Below, in pieces: positions 17,101-25,451 of a stretch of DNA of 64,000 nucleotides (its first letter is position 1; each line of letters starts with the position of its first letter). Source of the stretch: Streptomyces sp. ISL-1 (GTDB lineage Bacteria > Actinomycetota > Actinomycetes > Streptomycetales > Streptomycetaceae); contig NZ_JAGGOI010000009.1 of the NCBI RefSeq assembly GCF_018614585.1, forward strand, positions 1-64,000. Reading direction: 5' to 3'. The notes beneath the pieces are model-generated. The model saw only the letters and a list, made by a program, of their open reading frames with translations, was not told the origin of the DNA and did no database searches. The position numbers and the translations under genes are program-made.

Positions 17101-18276
17101 TCAAAGATCCCGCTCCGGCAGGATCCCGTGGCGGATGAAGTACGAGATATAGGTGTCGAACGCCTTTTCATCGATGCCGGGGCAGGTGACTCCGGAATCA
17201 CTCAGGAACTCTCGCGTGGCCCCGTCCGCGAACTCGGCCACCTCGACCTTCTCCATGTCCACGATGGTGCGCATCAGCGGGAACATGGAGTTGGTGACGT
17301 CCACCGAAATGGCCTTCATCCACTTGATGATGCTGACTTCCTTCAGCTCGTATCCGGAGTTGCGGACGAGGCGAAGGATTTCCTCGGAGTTCAGCGTGCC
17401 GGGGCTGACCTCGTGGAAGGTGCCGCCGATCGACTCCGGGTCCCTCGTGATGGCGACGATCGCGGCGCTGACGTAGTCGACCGGCACCATGTTCATCTCG
17501 AGCCGGAACTTCCGTGGATACAGCCCGGCTTGCACGGAGCCCTTGATGAACCGCCATACGAAGTCGTTCTTCTGGCATGCTCCGCTGTTCGAGTCGCCCC
17601 ACACCTGTCCGGGACGGTGGATCGTCAGCGGCACACCCCTTCGGCCCGCCTCGCGCACCAGTTGTTCGGCCACCCACTTGCTCTTGGTGTAGCCGAGCGA
17701 CAGATTCTCCGGCGGCCCGGTGGGGTCGATCTCCCGCCGGGGTTCCTTCTCCGCCGTCGGATCGAACACGCCGGTGGTCGACACATGGTGCAGCGGAGCC
17801 TCGGCCGCGCAGGCCAGCCGGAGGATCTCGTGAGTTCCGTCAATCGTCGACTTCCGCAACCACTTGTACAGCGTAAGGAAGTTGACCTTGGCCGCCGAGT
17901 GATAGATGGCGCCGATCCGCTCGGCCAGTTCGGCGTACACGGACTCCGGCAGACCGAAACGGGGCTGCGTCACGTCCCCGGACACCACCCTGACCCGGTC
18001 CATGTCGAGGTCGTCGAGGATTTCGTACGTACTGAGATTGGCCTTGAGCCGTTCCAGTCCCGCGTCGCTGTCCGGGGATCGGACCAGGCAGTGCACGACC
18101 AGGCCCCGCGCCAGCAATTCCTTCAGCAAAAACGCGCCGAGAAAACCGGTCGCGCCGGTGAGGAACACCTCGGATACGGTACGTGGATCATTCGCCGGGA
18201 AGCCGGTGATGTCTTCGTGCAGCCTGACATCGTCGGCGAATTCCTCGGTGACTTCTGAAATCGTGAGCGAAGTCAT
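17101..18276 (-). CDS. Stand-alone thioester reductase (NAD(P)-dependent SDR, male-sterility type)
   Basis: This 391-residue extended SDR has the nucleotide loop TGATGFLG (~40-47), the active-site region VSTTGVFDP, and catalytic YTKSKW. It matches the terminal reductase domains (TD/R) that release acyl thioesters from PKS/NRPS as aldehydes, but here as a separate protein. It follows an N-terminal ~30-residue extension. It is the last gene in the order SARP, cyclase, aminotransferase, reductase; the 50-nt gap to the aminotransferase suggests one operon. The expected step is reductive offloading of the polyketide chain, giving the aldehyde for transamination. Confidence 0.85.
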   Translation of the reverse strand: MTSLTISEVTEEFADDVRLHEDITGFPANDPRTVSEVFLTGATGFLGAFLLKELLARGLVVHCLVRSPDSDAGLERLKANLSTYEILDDLDMDRVRVVSGDVTQPRFGLPESVYAELAERIGAIYHSAAKVNFLTLYKWLRKSTIDGTHEILRLACAAEAPLHHVSTTGVFDPTAEKEPRREIDPTGPPENLSLGYTKSKWVAEQLVREAGRRGVPLTIHRPGQVWGDSNSGACQKNDFVWRFIKGSVQAGLYPRKFRLEMNMVPVDYVSAAIVAITRDPESIGGTFHEVSPGTLNSEEILRLVRNSGYELKEVSIIKWMKAISVDVTNSMFPLMRTIVDMEKVEVAEFADGATREFLSDSGVTCPGIDEKAFDTYISYFIRHGILPERDL

Positions 18277-18326
18277 CAGTTATCTTCGTTCCTTCCCCTG
18301 ACATTCCGTCCGGTTCGGTGCCGCGG

Positions 18327-19571
18327 CTAGACGCCGGCGGCTGCTGCGGCGATCGCGCCGGCCAGCAGTGACAGGGCCTCTTTGATGTCCTCGTCGGACG
18401 CGACGAGCGGCGGGAGCAGCCGCACCGTCGTCGGACGGCTGATGCACGGGGAGACGACCAGACCGCGCTGGGCGAGCCCGGCCAGCACCTCGCCGGCCAG
18501 CTCGGGTGAATGGAAGTCGATACCCCACAGCAGGCCACGGCCCCGGGTCTCGGCCACGACGTCGCTGTGCCGCTCCTGGATCTGTGCCAGTCCCCGCTCC
18601 ATCGCCGCGGCGATGCGGATGCCGTCCTCGACGTGCCGCTCGATGGTGTCCAGCGCCACGGGAATGACGGCGGTGCCCAGCGGGTGGCCGCTGAAGGTGG
18701 CGGTATGCATCATCGGATCCGCCAGCAGGGGGGCGAAGAGCTGGTCCGTACCCACCGCGGCCGAGACCGGGACGACTCCGCCGCCCAGCGGCTTGCCCAG
18801 CAGCACGGCGTCCACCGGGAGCCCTGCGGCAATCGCGAGGGACTTGGCGCCGCACCGCCGCAGGCCCACCTGGATCTCGTCGGAGATGACGAAGGCGCCG
18901 TGCTCACGGGCGTCGCGGCACCACCGCGCGAGGACATCCTCGTCCAGGATCCGCACACCGTTCTCGGCCTGCACCGGCTCGAAGACGACGGCCGCGACGT
19001 CCTGTTCGCGGATGACCCGCGAGACGGCCTCGGGGTCGTCCGGATCGACATGGACGACGCCTTGGAGCAACGGCTCCAGGCCCTTCTTGAACCGTTCGTT
19101 GTGGGTCAGCGCGAGGGCGCCGAGGGTCTTTCCGTGAAAGGCGCCCTCGACCGCGATCACGGTCGTACGGCCCGTGGCCATCCGCGCGAGCTTGACGGAC
19201 ACCTCGACGGCGTCGGCACCGCCGCATCCGAAGTAGACCCTGTTGAGGTTTCCTCCGAGGTAGTCGGCCAGGCTTTCGGCGGCGAGCGCGGGCACCGGGC
19301 TCTGGACCGACCTGGTCGATGCGGGCATGACGTCCAGCTGGCTTCGGACGGCGTCGACTATCGCCGTGTTCCGATGGCCGAGGAGGGCGACGGCGAACGA
19401 GCCGAAGTCGAGCACGGTACGGCCGTCCGAGAGGGTCACCCGGCATCCCTCGGCCGAGGACTCGACGGCCCCCTGCCCGGTGAACTTGCCGGCCACCGAA
19501 AGCGCCGGAGAAAAGTGGCGCTTGACGCGCCGGAACGTCTCTTTGGCGTCACCCGGGAGAACGGAACTCAT
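18327..19571 (-). CDS. Class III PLP-dependent aminotransferase
   Basis: This 414-residue fold-type I aminotransferase has ISDEIQVG binding PLP N1 and Lys260 in LLGKPLGGG forming the Schiff base. It belongs to the family of ornithine/acetylornithine and omega-aminotransferases. ATG 19571 overlaps the cyclase stop (TAATG), so I reject longer in-frame extensions. Next to a thioester reductase it most likely aminates the released aldehyde, as CpkG does in coelimycin biosynthesis. The product would be a primary amine or, after cyclisation, an imine. Confidence 0.9.
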   Translation of the reverse strand: MSSVLPGDAKETFRRVKRHFSPALSVAGKFTGQGAVESSAEGCRVTLSDGRTVLDFGSFAVALLGHRNTAIVDAVRSQLDVMPASTRSVQSPVPALAAESLADYLGGNLNRVYFGCGGADAVEVSVKLARMATGRTTVIAVEGAFHGKTLGALALTHNERFKKGLEPLLQGVVHVDPDDPEAVSRVIREQDVAAVVFEPVQAENGVRILDEDVLARWCRDAREHGAFVISDEIQVGLRRCGAKSLAIAAGLPVDAVLLGKPLGGGVVPVSAAVGTDQLFAPLLADPMMHTATFSGHPLGTAVIPVALDTIERHVEDGIRIAAAMERGLAQIQERHSDVVAETRGRGLLWGIDFHSPELAGEVLAGLAQRGLVVSPCISRPTTVRLLPPLVASDEDIKEALSLLAGAIAAAAAGV

Positions 19572-20002
19572 TACTTCCCCTCGGGCAGACTCTGGGCGAC
19601 GATTCCCTGCTGGTAGCCTTCCAGCGCCTTGGCCACCGCGGGGTGAATCATCTCGGCCACCATCGGCAGGCCGATGTCGAATTCCACGTTCAGTTCGAGC
19701 GTCGCGCCCGCACCGTCCGCGACGACCTGCCAGTATCCCTCGTACTGGGCGAGATCCCCATCGGTCTGGCGGAACTCCAGCCGGCGCCGTTCGGTATCGA
19801 TGACGTCTTCCTGGTCCCACTCCATCTCGGAACCCTTGAGTTCGACCACCCAGCTGCTGCTGCGGCGGCCTTCCTCCTCGCCCGTAATGGTCACCTCATT
19901 GACGCCCTCCATATAGGAAGGGAACGCCTCGCAGTCCAGCAGCACCTGCCACAGCTGGTCGGCTGTCCCGGCGCTCGTGTGGGTCGTATGCAGTACGGCC
20001 AT
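19571..20002 (-). CDS. SRPBCC (START-like) polyketide cyclase/lipid-binding protein
   Basis: This 143-residue protein has the helix-grip fold pattern: HTSAGTADQLWQVLLD at the N-terminus, central beta strands, and a C-terminal helix with MIHPAVAKALEGY. It matches the polyketide cyclase/dehydrase and COQ10-like superfamily. AGAGGAGAT precedes the start as a good Shine-Dalgarno. It is translationally coupled to the aminotransferase. It may fold the released chain or bind the hydrophobic intermediate. Catalytic residues are not diagnostic in this family. Confidence 0.8.
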   Translation of the reverse strand: MAVLHTTHTSAGTADQLWQVLLDCEAFPSYMEGVNEVTITGEEEGRRSSSWVVELKGSEMEWDQEDVIDTERRRLEFRQTDGDLAQYEGYWQVVADGAGATLELNVEFDIGLPMVAEMIHPAVAKALEGYQQGIVAQSLPEGK

Positions 20003-20056
20003 TGGAAATCTCCTCTCAGAAAAGCAATTGACATACCGGCAAAGGGAAAAGCCGGA

Positions 20057-20983
20057 TCACGCGGAGTCTCTGCGCCGGCCGGAGGTGCGCTCCTCCACCA
20101 GAGCCATCAGGCGTTCCACCTCCGAGCGGAGCGTGTGCTGTTCCGATGTCAGCTGGTCGACTCGACGACGCAGGCGAACAAGCTCGAGACCGCTCGCGCC
20201 GTCGCGGCCAGCGAGGTCCGCGTCGCGGGATTCCCCGGCCACCGGATGGTGTTCAGCGGCGTCCGGCCCGTGCCATCTGCTCCCGCCTTCGTGTATCTGA
20301 CGCAGGCGGACGGCTCGCACATGCGCCGCCCGTGCGTCGCTCTGGCGACCGCAGCGCTGCAGGGAGAGGGCCAGCTGGTCGCGGAAGCGGTCCCTGAGAG
20401 GGTGTGCCACGACCAACTCCTTGAGCTGACCGACGACTTGGCGGTGCTGGCCCAGCCGGAGCGAGGCGTCACAGAGGTCTTCCAGCGCGAGCAGACGCTC
20501 CTCCTCCAGCCGGGCCGCGACACCGGCGCACAGCGGGCCGTGGGACCCGCCGTCCAGTGCCGGGCCGCGCCACAGCTTCAAGGCCTTGCGCAGCAGCTCG
20601 CATGCGGTGTGCGGATCGGTCTTCAACTCCCGCTGGGCCCGAGCGACCTGCAGCCGGAACTGGACGCTGTCGAGCTCGTCGGGCCGCGCCTGGAGCAGGT
20701 AACCGGAGCCGCGTGCGACAAGACGCGGTGTATTGGCACGCGAAGGTTCCACCTCGATCAGCTGCTGCCGCAGTCGCGACACATGCGCCTGCAGCGCGTT
20801 GCCCGCCTTGTCCGGCGCATGGCGTCCCCACAACTCGTTGATCAACGCTTCCGCCGGAACGGGAGACCCCATCCGGACCAGCAGCACCCCGAGCAGCACG
20901 CGCTGCTTGGGACTGGTCAGCCGGACACTCCGCTGCCTGACTTCGTCGTAGATCTCCGGGGGCCCCAGTACACGGAACTGCAT
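20057..20983 (-). CDS. SARP-family activator with C-terminal coiled coil
   Basis: The N-terminal OmpR-like winged helix (~1-90: FRVLGPPEI, LTSPKQRVLLGVLL, NALQAHVSRLRQQL) is followed by a bacterial transcriptional activation domain (~95-240). That order is diagnostic for SARPs. The last ~45 residues form a predicted coiled coil (LELVRLRRRVDQL), which is unusual for small SARPs. GTG 20995 is also in frame, but GGAGG lies 5 nt before ATG 20983, so 308 residues are expected. It heads the reverse-strand cyclase/aminotransferase/reductase group and is probably the pathway activator. Confidence 0.9.
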   Translation of the reverse strand: MQFRVLGPPEIYDEVRQRSVRLTSPKQRVLLGVLLVRMGSPVPAEALINELWGRHAPDKAGNALQAHVSRLRQQLIEVEPSRANTPRLVARGSGYLLQARPDELDSVQFRLQVARAQRELKTDPHTACELLRKALKLWRGPALDGGSHGPLCAGVAARLEEERLLALEDLCDASLRLGQHRQVVGQLKELVVAHPLRDRFRDQLALSLQRCGRQSDARAAHVRAVRLRQIHEGGSRWHGPDAAEHHPVAGESRDADLAGRDGASGLELVRLRRRVDQLTSEQHTLRSEVERLMALVEERTSGRRRDSA

Positions 20984-21057
20984 CCATACCTCCACCGGTC
21001 GTCGCGGCCCGCACCACGCGGCACCACGAGGTCATCACGGGTGGGGGACCCACTTCA

Positions 21058-21075
21058 TGAGTAGCCAGGTACTCA
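21058..21075. promoter_or_regulatory. Dyad TGAGT-N8-ACTCA upstream of the SARP gene
   Basis: Inverted GAGTAGC/GGTACTC half-sites lie 75 nt upstream of the SARP start. A closely similar dyad is at 21154-21170 and a weaker one at 21231-21246. Together they form a cluster of possible operators in the divergent SARP/oxidase region. Confidence 0.4.
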
Positions 21076-21153
21076 AACCTCCCCCGCCGTCCGTATCGGC
21101 GGCGGCTCGCCCCGGCCCCCTGGCGGCCCCCGGGACACCTGGCGAGCGGAAGG

Positions 21154-21170
21154 TGAGTGGCCGCTACTCA
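21154..21170. promoter_or_regulatory. Dyad TGAGT-N7-ACTCA between SARP and oxidase genes
   Basis: GAGTGGC and GCTACTC form the second copy of the dyad seen at 21058. It lies 69 nt upstream of the oxidase start, so one factor could control both divergent genes. Confidence 0.4.
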
Positions 21171-21238
21171 GGCCTGCGCGCGGGGGCTCGTGGTCGGGTT
21201 GGCCCAAGCACCGTGACGACAGGCGGGGAGTGAGTGGC

Positions 21239-22381
21239 GTGACTCAGTGGGATGCCGAGGCCGCGGTGGTGGGGCTCGGGGCGTGGGGAGCCACGGCCCT
21301 GTGGAAGCTGGCGGCCCGGGGCGTCGACATCCTGGGGTTCGAGCGCTTCACCCCAGGTCACTCACTCGGTTCGTCACACGGCGGCTCCCGGATGTTCCGC
21401 CTCACGGGCCTGGAGCATCCTCAACTGGTCCCGCTCGCACGGCGGTCCGGGGAGCTCTGGTCGGAACTCGAAGACGCCGCACAGGAGCGGCTGTTCTTCC
21501 CCACGGGCGGGCTCCTGATCGGCCCGGAGAACGGACACATCGCGGGCGGCACCCTCCGCGCCGCTCATGAGCACGGCATCGAGGTCCGCACCTACACGGC
21601 GCGCGCTCTGCGTTTCCAGTACCCGCGCCACACCGGCGTGCCCGGCCATCACATAGGCGTCTGGGAGCCGTCCGCCGGGATCTTACGGCCGGAGAGAGCC
21701 GTCCGTACGGCGGTCACCCTCGCACAGCGCGCAGGGGCACGCGTGTACGCCGACACCCGCATCACCTCCGTCGAACCGGTGACGGGAGGCGTCCTCCTGC
21801 ACACCGCCCAGCGGACCGTGCGGGTGCGACAGGTCATCGTGACGGCCGGCTCCTGGCTGGCCACTCTCGTACCGGGACTGCCGCTGGAATCGGTACGTAT
21901 GCCGATCACCTGGTTCCGGCCGCTCGAACCCGACGGCACCTTCAACCTGGAGAGCTTCCCCGTCTTCATGCGGGAGCTGGACGACAGCCGGGTCCTGTGG
22001 GGCAGCGGCACGGAGGGCGGACACGACATCAAACTGGGCCTGGAAGACCGGGGTGTGACGGCCAAACCGATCGATCCCGACGACAGCGACCGGTCCGTGA
22101 CACCCGACGACTGGTCGGATCTGGCGGGCACGCTGCCGGCCAAGATCCCCGGACTCGAGACCCTGCCCGCGCGGGTCGCGGTATCCACGCAGACGCGGAC
22201 GCCGGACGGGCAGTTCGTGATCGGACGACCCGGCGGCGACCCCCGTGTCATCGTGGCGGGCGGCGACAACGGACACGGGTTCCCGTACGCCACCGGCATC
22301 GGCGAGGCCCTGGCGGACATCGCCCAGGGCAGGCCGGCCAGGGTGCCGCTGGACTTCCTCTCCCCGGACCGCTTCCGCTGA
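21239..22381 (+). CDS. Monomeric sarcosine oxidase/N-methyltryptophan oxidase-like FAD enzyme
   Basis: This 380-residue flavoprotein has an N-terminal FAD-binding motif VVGLGAWGATAL, SSHGGSRMFRLTG as in MSOX/MTOX, and a C-terminal GGDNGHGFPYATGIGE loop. These enzymes oxidise N-methyl amino acids to the amino acid, formaldehyde and H2O2. The Cys that holds FAD covalently in MSOX aligns with Ser316 (VSTQTRTPDGQF), so FAD may be non-covalent. GTG 21239 has GGGGAG 8 nt upstream and is preferred over GTG 21230. Codon 149 is TTA (21683-21685). It may belong to the biosynthetic cluster or to primary metabolism. Confidence 0.8.
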   Translation: MTQWDAEAAVVGLGAWGATALWKLAARGVDILGFERFTPGHSLGSSHGGSRMFRLTGLEHPQLVPLARRSGELWSELEDAAQERLFFPTGGLLIGPENGHIAGGTLRAAHEHGIEVRTYTARALRFQYPRHTGVPGHHIGVWEPSAGILRPERAVRTAVTLAQRAGARVYADTRITSVEPVTGGVLLHTAQRTVRVRQVIVTAGSWLATLVPGLPLESVRMPITWFRPLEPDGTFNLESFPVFMRELDDSRVLWGSGTEGGHDIKLGLEDRGVTAKPIDPDDSDRSVTPDDWSDLAGTLPAKIPGLETLPARVAVSTQTRTPDGQFVIGRPGGDPRVIVAGGDNGHGFPYATGIGEALADIAQGRPARVPLDFLSPDRFR

Positions 22382-22435
22382 CGGTCGGTATGCTCGCCGC
22401 CGGGCCGGCCGCGCCGGCCGTGACGTGTTGACGAG

Positions 22436-23077
22436 ATGAGCGAGAGCCAAGTGTTCGAGTACGAGAAGGACGGTGCGGCGATCTACCGCCAGTCCTTTGC
22501 CACCATCCGCGCGGAAGCGGATCTCGCGGGGCTGCCCGCCGATGTCAGCCGGGTCGCGGTCCGGATGATCCACGCCTGCGGCATGGTCGACCTGGTACGC
22601 GACCTCTCGTACACCCCGGACGTGGTGACCCGCGCCCGCGAGGCGCTGCGCGCCGGCGCGCCCGTGCTGTGCGATGTCTCCATGGTCGCCAGCGGGGTGA
22701 CCCGCAAACGGCTGCCCGCGGGCAACGACGTGGTGTGCACGCTGTCCGATCCGGCGGTCCCGGGCCTCGCGGCGGAGCTCGGCACCACTCGTAGCGCCGC
22801 TGCACTGGAGCTGTGGCGGGACCGCATGGAGGGCGCGGTGGTGGCCATCGGCAACGCGCCCACGGCTCTTTTCCGGCTGCTGGAGATGATCGAGGAGGGT
22901 GCTCCGCGCCCGGCGGCGGTCATCGGAGTGCCGGTCGGCTTCGTCGGCGCGGCCGAGTCCAAGGACGCGCTGGCCGAACACCCCTCGGGGCTCGATCACT
23001 TGGTGGTGCGCGGACGCCGGGGCGGCAGCGCCATCGCCGCGGCCGCCGTCAACGCTCTGGCCAGCGAGGAAGAGTAG
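22436..23077 (+). CDS. cobH: Precorrin-8X methylmutase
   Basis: This 213-residue protein has the CobH/CbiC signature [11 protein letters not shown]; His46 is the conserved catalytic His. The C-terminal part contains [13 protein letters not shown] and [17 protein letters not shown]. It moves the C-11 methyl to C-12, forming hydrogenobyrinic acid in cobalamin synthesis. It is convergent with cobK/cobL, a common Streptomyces arrangement. The length is normal. Confidence 0.95.
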   Translation: MSESQVFEYEKDGAAIYRQSFATIRAEADLAGLPADVSRVAVRMIHACGMVDLVRDLSYTPDVVTRAREALRAGAPVLCDVSMVASGVTRKRLPAGNDVVCTLSDPAVPGLAAELGTTRSAAALELWRDRMEGAVVAIGNAPTALFRLLEMIEEGAPRPAAVIGVPVGFVGAAESKDALAEHPSGLDHLVVRGRRGGSAIAAAAVNALASEEE

Positions 23078-23123
23078 GGGGAAGCGTCACGAGAGGCAGG
23101 CTGAGCGGGCCGGGGCCTCGCCG

Positions 23124-23858
23124 CTATCCGGAGAGCTGACGCAGCCGGGCGGCGGCCTCGTCCACGGTGGCCGCCACCAGGACGCCCTCCGGGACCGGAG
23201 GACGCCGGACCACGACCACCGGCAGTCCGGCCTCGCGGGCGGCGGTGAGCTTGGGCGCGGTCGCGGCCCCGCCGCTGTCCTTGGTGACCAGGACGTCGAT
23301 GCGGTGGCGCCGCAGCAGTTCACGCTCGCGCTCGAGCGTGAAGGGGCCCCGGTCCAGCAGCACCTCCGTCCGGGACGGCAGCGGCGGCTCCGGCGGGTCC
23401 ACCGACCGCATGAGGAACCAGAGTTCGTCGAGGCCCGCGAAGGCGGCGAGACCCATGCGGCCGGTGGTGAGGAAGACCCGCCGGCCCAGAGCGGGAAGGA
23501 TCCCGGCAGCCTCCTCAAGGGAGCCGGCGCTGTGCCAGTCGTCGCCCTCGCCCGCGATCCAGCCGGGCCTGCGAAGGGCCAGCAGCGGAACCTGGGCCGT
23601 GACCGCGGCCGACGCCGCGTTGAAGCTGATCGTCCCCGCGAAGGGATGGGTGGCGTCGACGAGCGCGTCCACCCGGTGCGCCCGGAGCCACTGCGCCAGG
23701 CCCTCGGCGCCGCCGAACCCGCCGACGCGGACCTCGCCCGGGGGCAGTCTCGGGTCCGCGACGCGTCCTGCGAGCGAGGTGGTGATCCGCGCGCCTGGAT
23801 GCAGGGACTCGGCGAGGCGGCGGGCCTCCGTCGTCCCGCCCAGTATCAGTACGTGCAT
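23124..23858 (-). CDS. cobK: Precorrin-6A reductase
   Basis: This 244-residue CobK/CbiJ protein has an N-terminal Rossmann start (VLILGGTTEARRLAESL), ALVDATHPFA, and VLVTKDSGGAATAPKL near the C-terminus. It performs NADPH-dependent reduction of precorrin-6A to 6B. It lies 10 nt downstream of cobL and is presumably cotranscribed. Confidence 0.95.
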   Translation of the reverse strand: MHVLILGGTTEARRLAESLHPGARITTSLAGRVADPRLPPGEVRVGGFGGAEGLAQWLRAHRVDALVDATHPFAGTISFNAASAAVTAQVPLLALRRPGWIAGEGDDWHSAGSLEEAAGILPALGRRVFLTTGRMGLAAFAGLDELWFLMRSVDPPEPPLPSRTEVLLDRGPFTLERERELLRRHRIDVLVTKDSGGAATAPKLTAAREAGLPVVVVRRPPVPEGVLVAATVDEAAARLRQLSG

Positions 23859-23868
23859 CGGGAGCCGG

Positions 23869-25119
23869 TCATCGTTCGTCTCCTGACTTGGTGACCGCCC
23901 ACTGCGTCACGGGCATGCCCTGCCGCCAGCCGGTGAAACCGCCCACCGGGACGGCGTACGCCATCGCGAGCCGCACCAACTCGCCGCCGTGCCGCCGGTA
24001 CCACTGGGCGAGCAGCGCCTCGGACTCCAGCGTCACGGTGTTGGCGACCAGCCGGCCACCGGGGGGCAGCGCCTCCCAGCACGCTTCGAGCAGTCCCGGC
24101 ACGGTCAGCCCGCCACCGACGAACACCGCGTCCGGGGTGGGCAGTCCGGCGAGCGCCTCGGGCGCTGCGCCCGTGACGACCCGCAGCCCCGGCACCCCGA
24201 GCCGGTCCGCGTTGCGGGAGATGCGTTCGGCCCGGGCGGGGTCGCGCTCGACCGTGATGGCCCGGCAGGAGCGGTGCGTACGCATCCACTCGACGGCGAC
24301 GGATCCTGAGCCGCCGCCGATGTCCCACAGCAGTTCGCCGGGTGCGGGGGCGAGCACACCGAGCGTGGCGGCCCGCACATGGCGCTTGGTGAGCTGGCCG
24401 TCGTGTTCGTACGCGGCGTCCGGCAGGCCGGGTACGGCGCCGAGGCGCAGCGCTTCCGGCGCGCGGCGGCAGTCGATGGCGATGACGTTCAGCGGATCGC
24501 CGGGCGGCAGATCCCAGGCGTCGGCTGTCCCTTCGGCCCGCTGTTCGCGCTCCCCGCCCAGCTGTTCCAGCACCCGTATCCGGCTGGGTCCGAACCCGTA
24601 CTCACGCAGGAGGGCCGCGACGTCGGAGGGCGTCGCGGCCCCGGCGCTGAGGACGAGCAGCCGCCGCCCGTCGTACAGCGCCGCGCCGAGCCGCGCGGTG
24701 GGCCTGCCGACGAGCGTCACGACCTCGGTGTCCTCCAGCGGCCAGCCCAGGCGCGCGCAGGCGTACGACACCGAGGACGGGTGCGGCAGTACCCGGGGCA
24801 CACCGGCGCCCAGCACTTCGGTGAGCGCCCGGCCGATCCCGTAGAACATGGGGTCGCCGCTGGCCAGCACGGCGACACGGCGCCCGGCGTGGGCCGCGAG
24901 CAGGCCGGGCACGGCGGGCCGCAGCGGCGAGGGCCAGGCCACCCGCTCACCCGCGCAGGCGGGGGGCAGCAACTCCAGCTGGCGCGGGCCCCCGAAGAGG
25001 ACGTCGGCGTCGAGGAGCGCCTGCTGCGAGGCGGCGGGAATTCCGTCCCAGCCGTCGGCTCCGATCCCTACGACGGTCACGGCCGGTGTGCTGGGGGACG
25101 CGGAACTCGCGGAACTCAC
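23869..25119 (-). CDS. cobL: Bifunctional precorrin-6Y C5,15-methyltransferase/decarboxylase
   Basis: This 416-residue fusion has an N-terminal CbiE methyltransferase half (VTVVGIGADGWDGI, ASGDPMFYGIGR) and a C-terminal CbiT half with the SAM motif LLWDIGGGSGSVAVEW. The two halves methylate C-5 and C-15 and decarboxylate precorrin-6B. It is the first gene of the cobL-cobK pair. No cobalamin riboswitch consensus is visible in the 330 nt upstream. Confidence 0.95.
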   Translation of the reverse strand: MSSASSASPSTPAVTVVGIGADGWDGIPAASQQALLDADVLFGGPRQLELLPPACAGERVAWPSPLRPAVPGLLAAHAGRRVAVLASGDPMFYGIGRALTEVLGAGVPRVLPHPSSVSYACARLGWPLEDTEVVTLVGRPTARLGAALYDGRRLLVLSAGAATPSDVAALLREYGFGPSRIRVLEQLGGEREQRAEGTADAWDLPPGDPLNVIAIDCRRAPEALRLGAVPGLPDAAYEHDGQLTKRHVRAATLGVLAPAPGELLWDIGGGSGSVAVEWMRTHRSCRAITVERDPARAERISRNADRLGVPGLRVVTGAAPEALAGLPTPDAVFVGGGLTVPGLLEACWEALPPGGRLVANTVTLESEALLAQWYRRHGGELVRLAMAYAVPVGGFTGWRQGMPVTQWAVTKSGDER

Positions 25120-25451
25120 GGACGGACACCTCGGGAGCGGAGAGAGAAACGAAGGCGCACTCTACTGGGCGGCCGTTTCGTCCCTCCGTGCCGGTGACGG
25201 GTCGGGGCGCCCGCTCAGGCGCCGGTGAGGCGGCGAAGGCCGGGAACCAGGCGCGGCAGCGTGGGCCGCTCGCGTACACCAGCGACCTCGGGCACACGCA
25301 ACTGAGCCATGGCGTGCCGCAGACGCTGCCTGTCGGGGCCGAGCCGCGCCGGCTGCCTGGAGTCCCCGCTGGACCACCTGCCGCGCCGAGCGTGAACGAG
25401 GGGCGAGGCACGGCGGGCGGGCCGCCGGGCGCGCGGGCTGCGCCGTCGGCC
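25120..25451. other. Intergenic region between cobL and ku, no confident gene
   Basis: This 332-nt stretch separates cobL from the end of ku. It holds a 31-codon reverse ORF (25216-25310) without a clear ribosome site. I see no riboswitch, hairpin terminator or mobile element. Confidence 0.4.

Noticed and set aside
25216..25310. 31-codon reverse ORF between cobL and ku
   Set aside because: There is no convincing ribosome site or recognisable motif; such short frames are expected by chance at this GC content.
25120..25451. Cobalamin riboswitch upstream of cobL
   Set aside because: I looked on the reverse strand for the B12-box and the conserved core of the aptamer and found neither.
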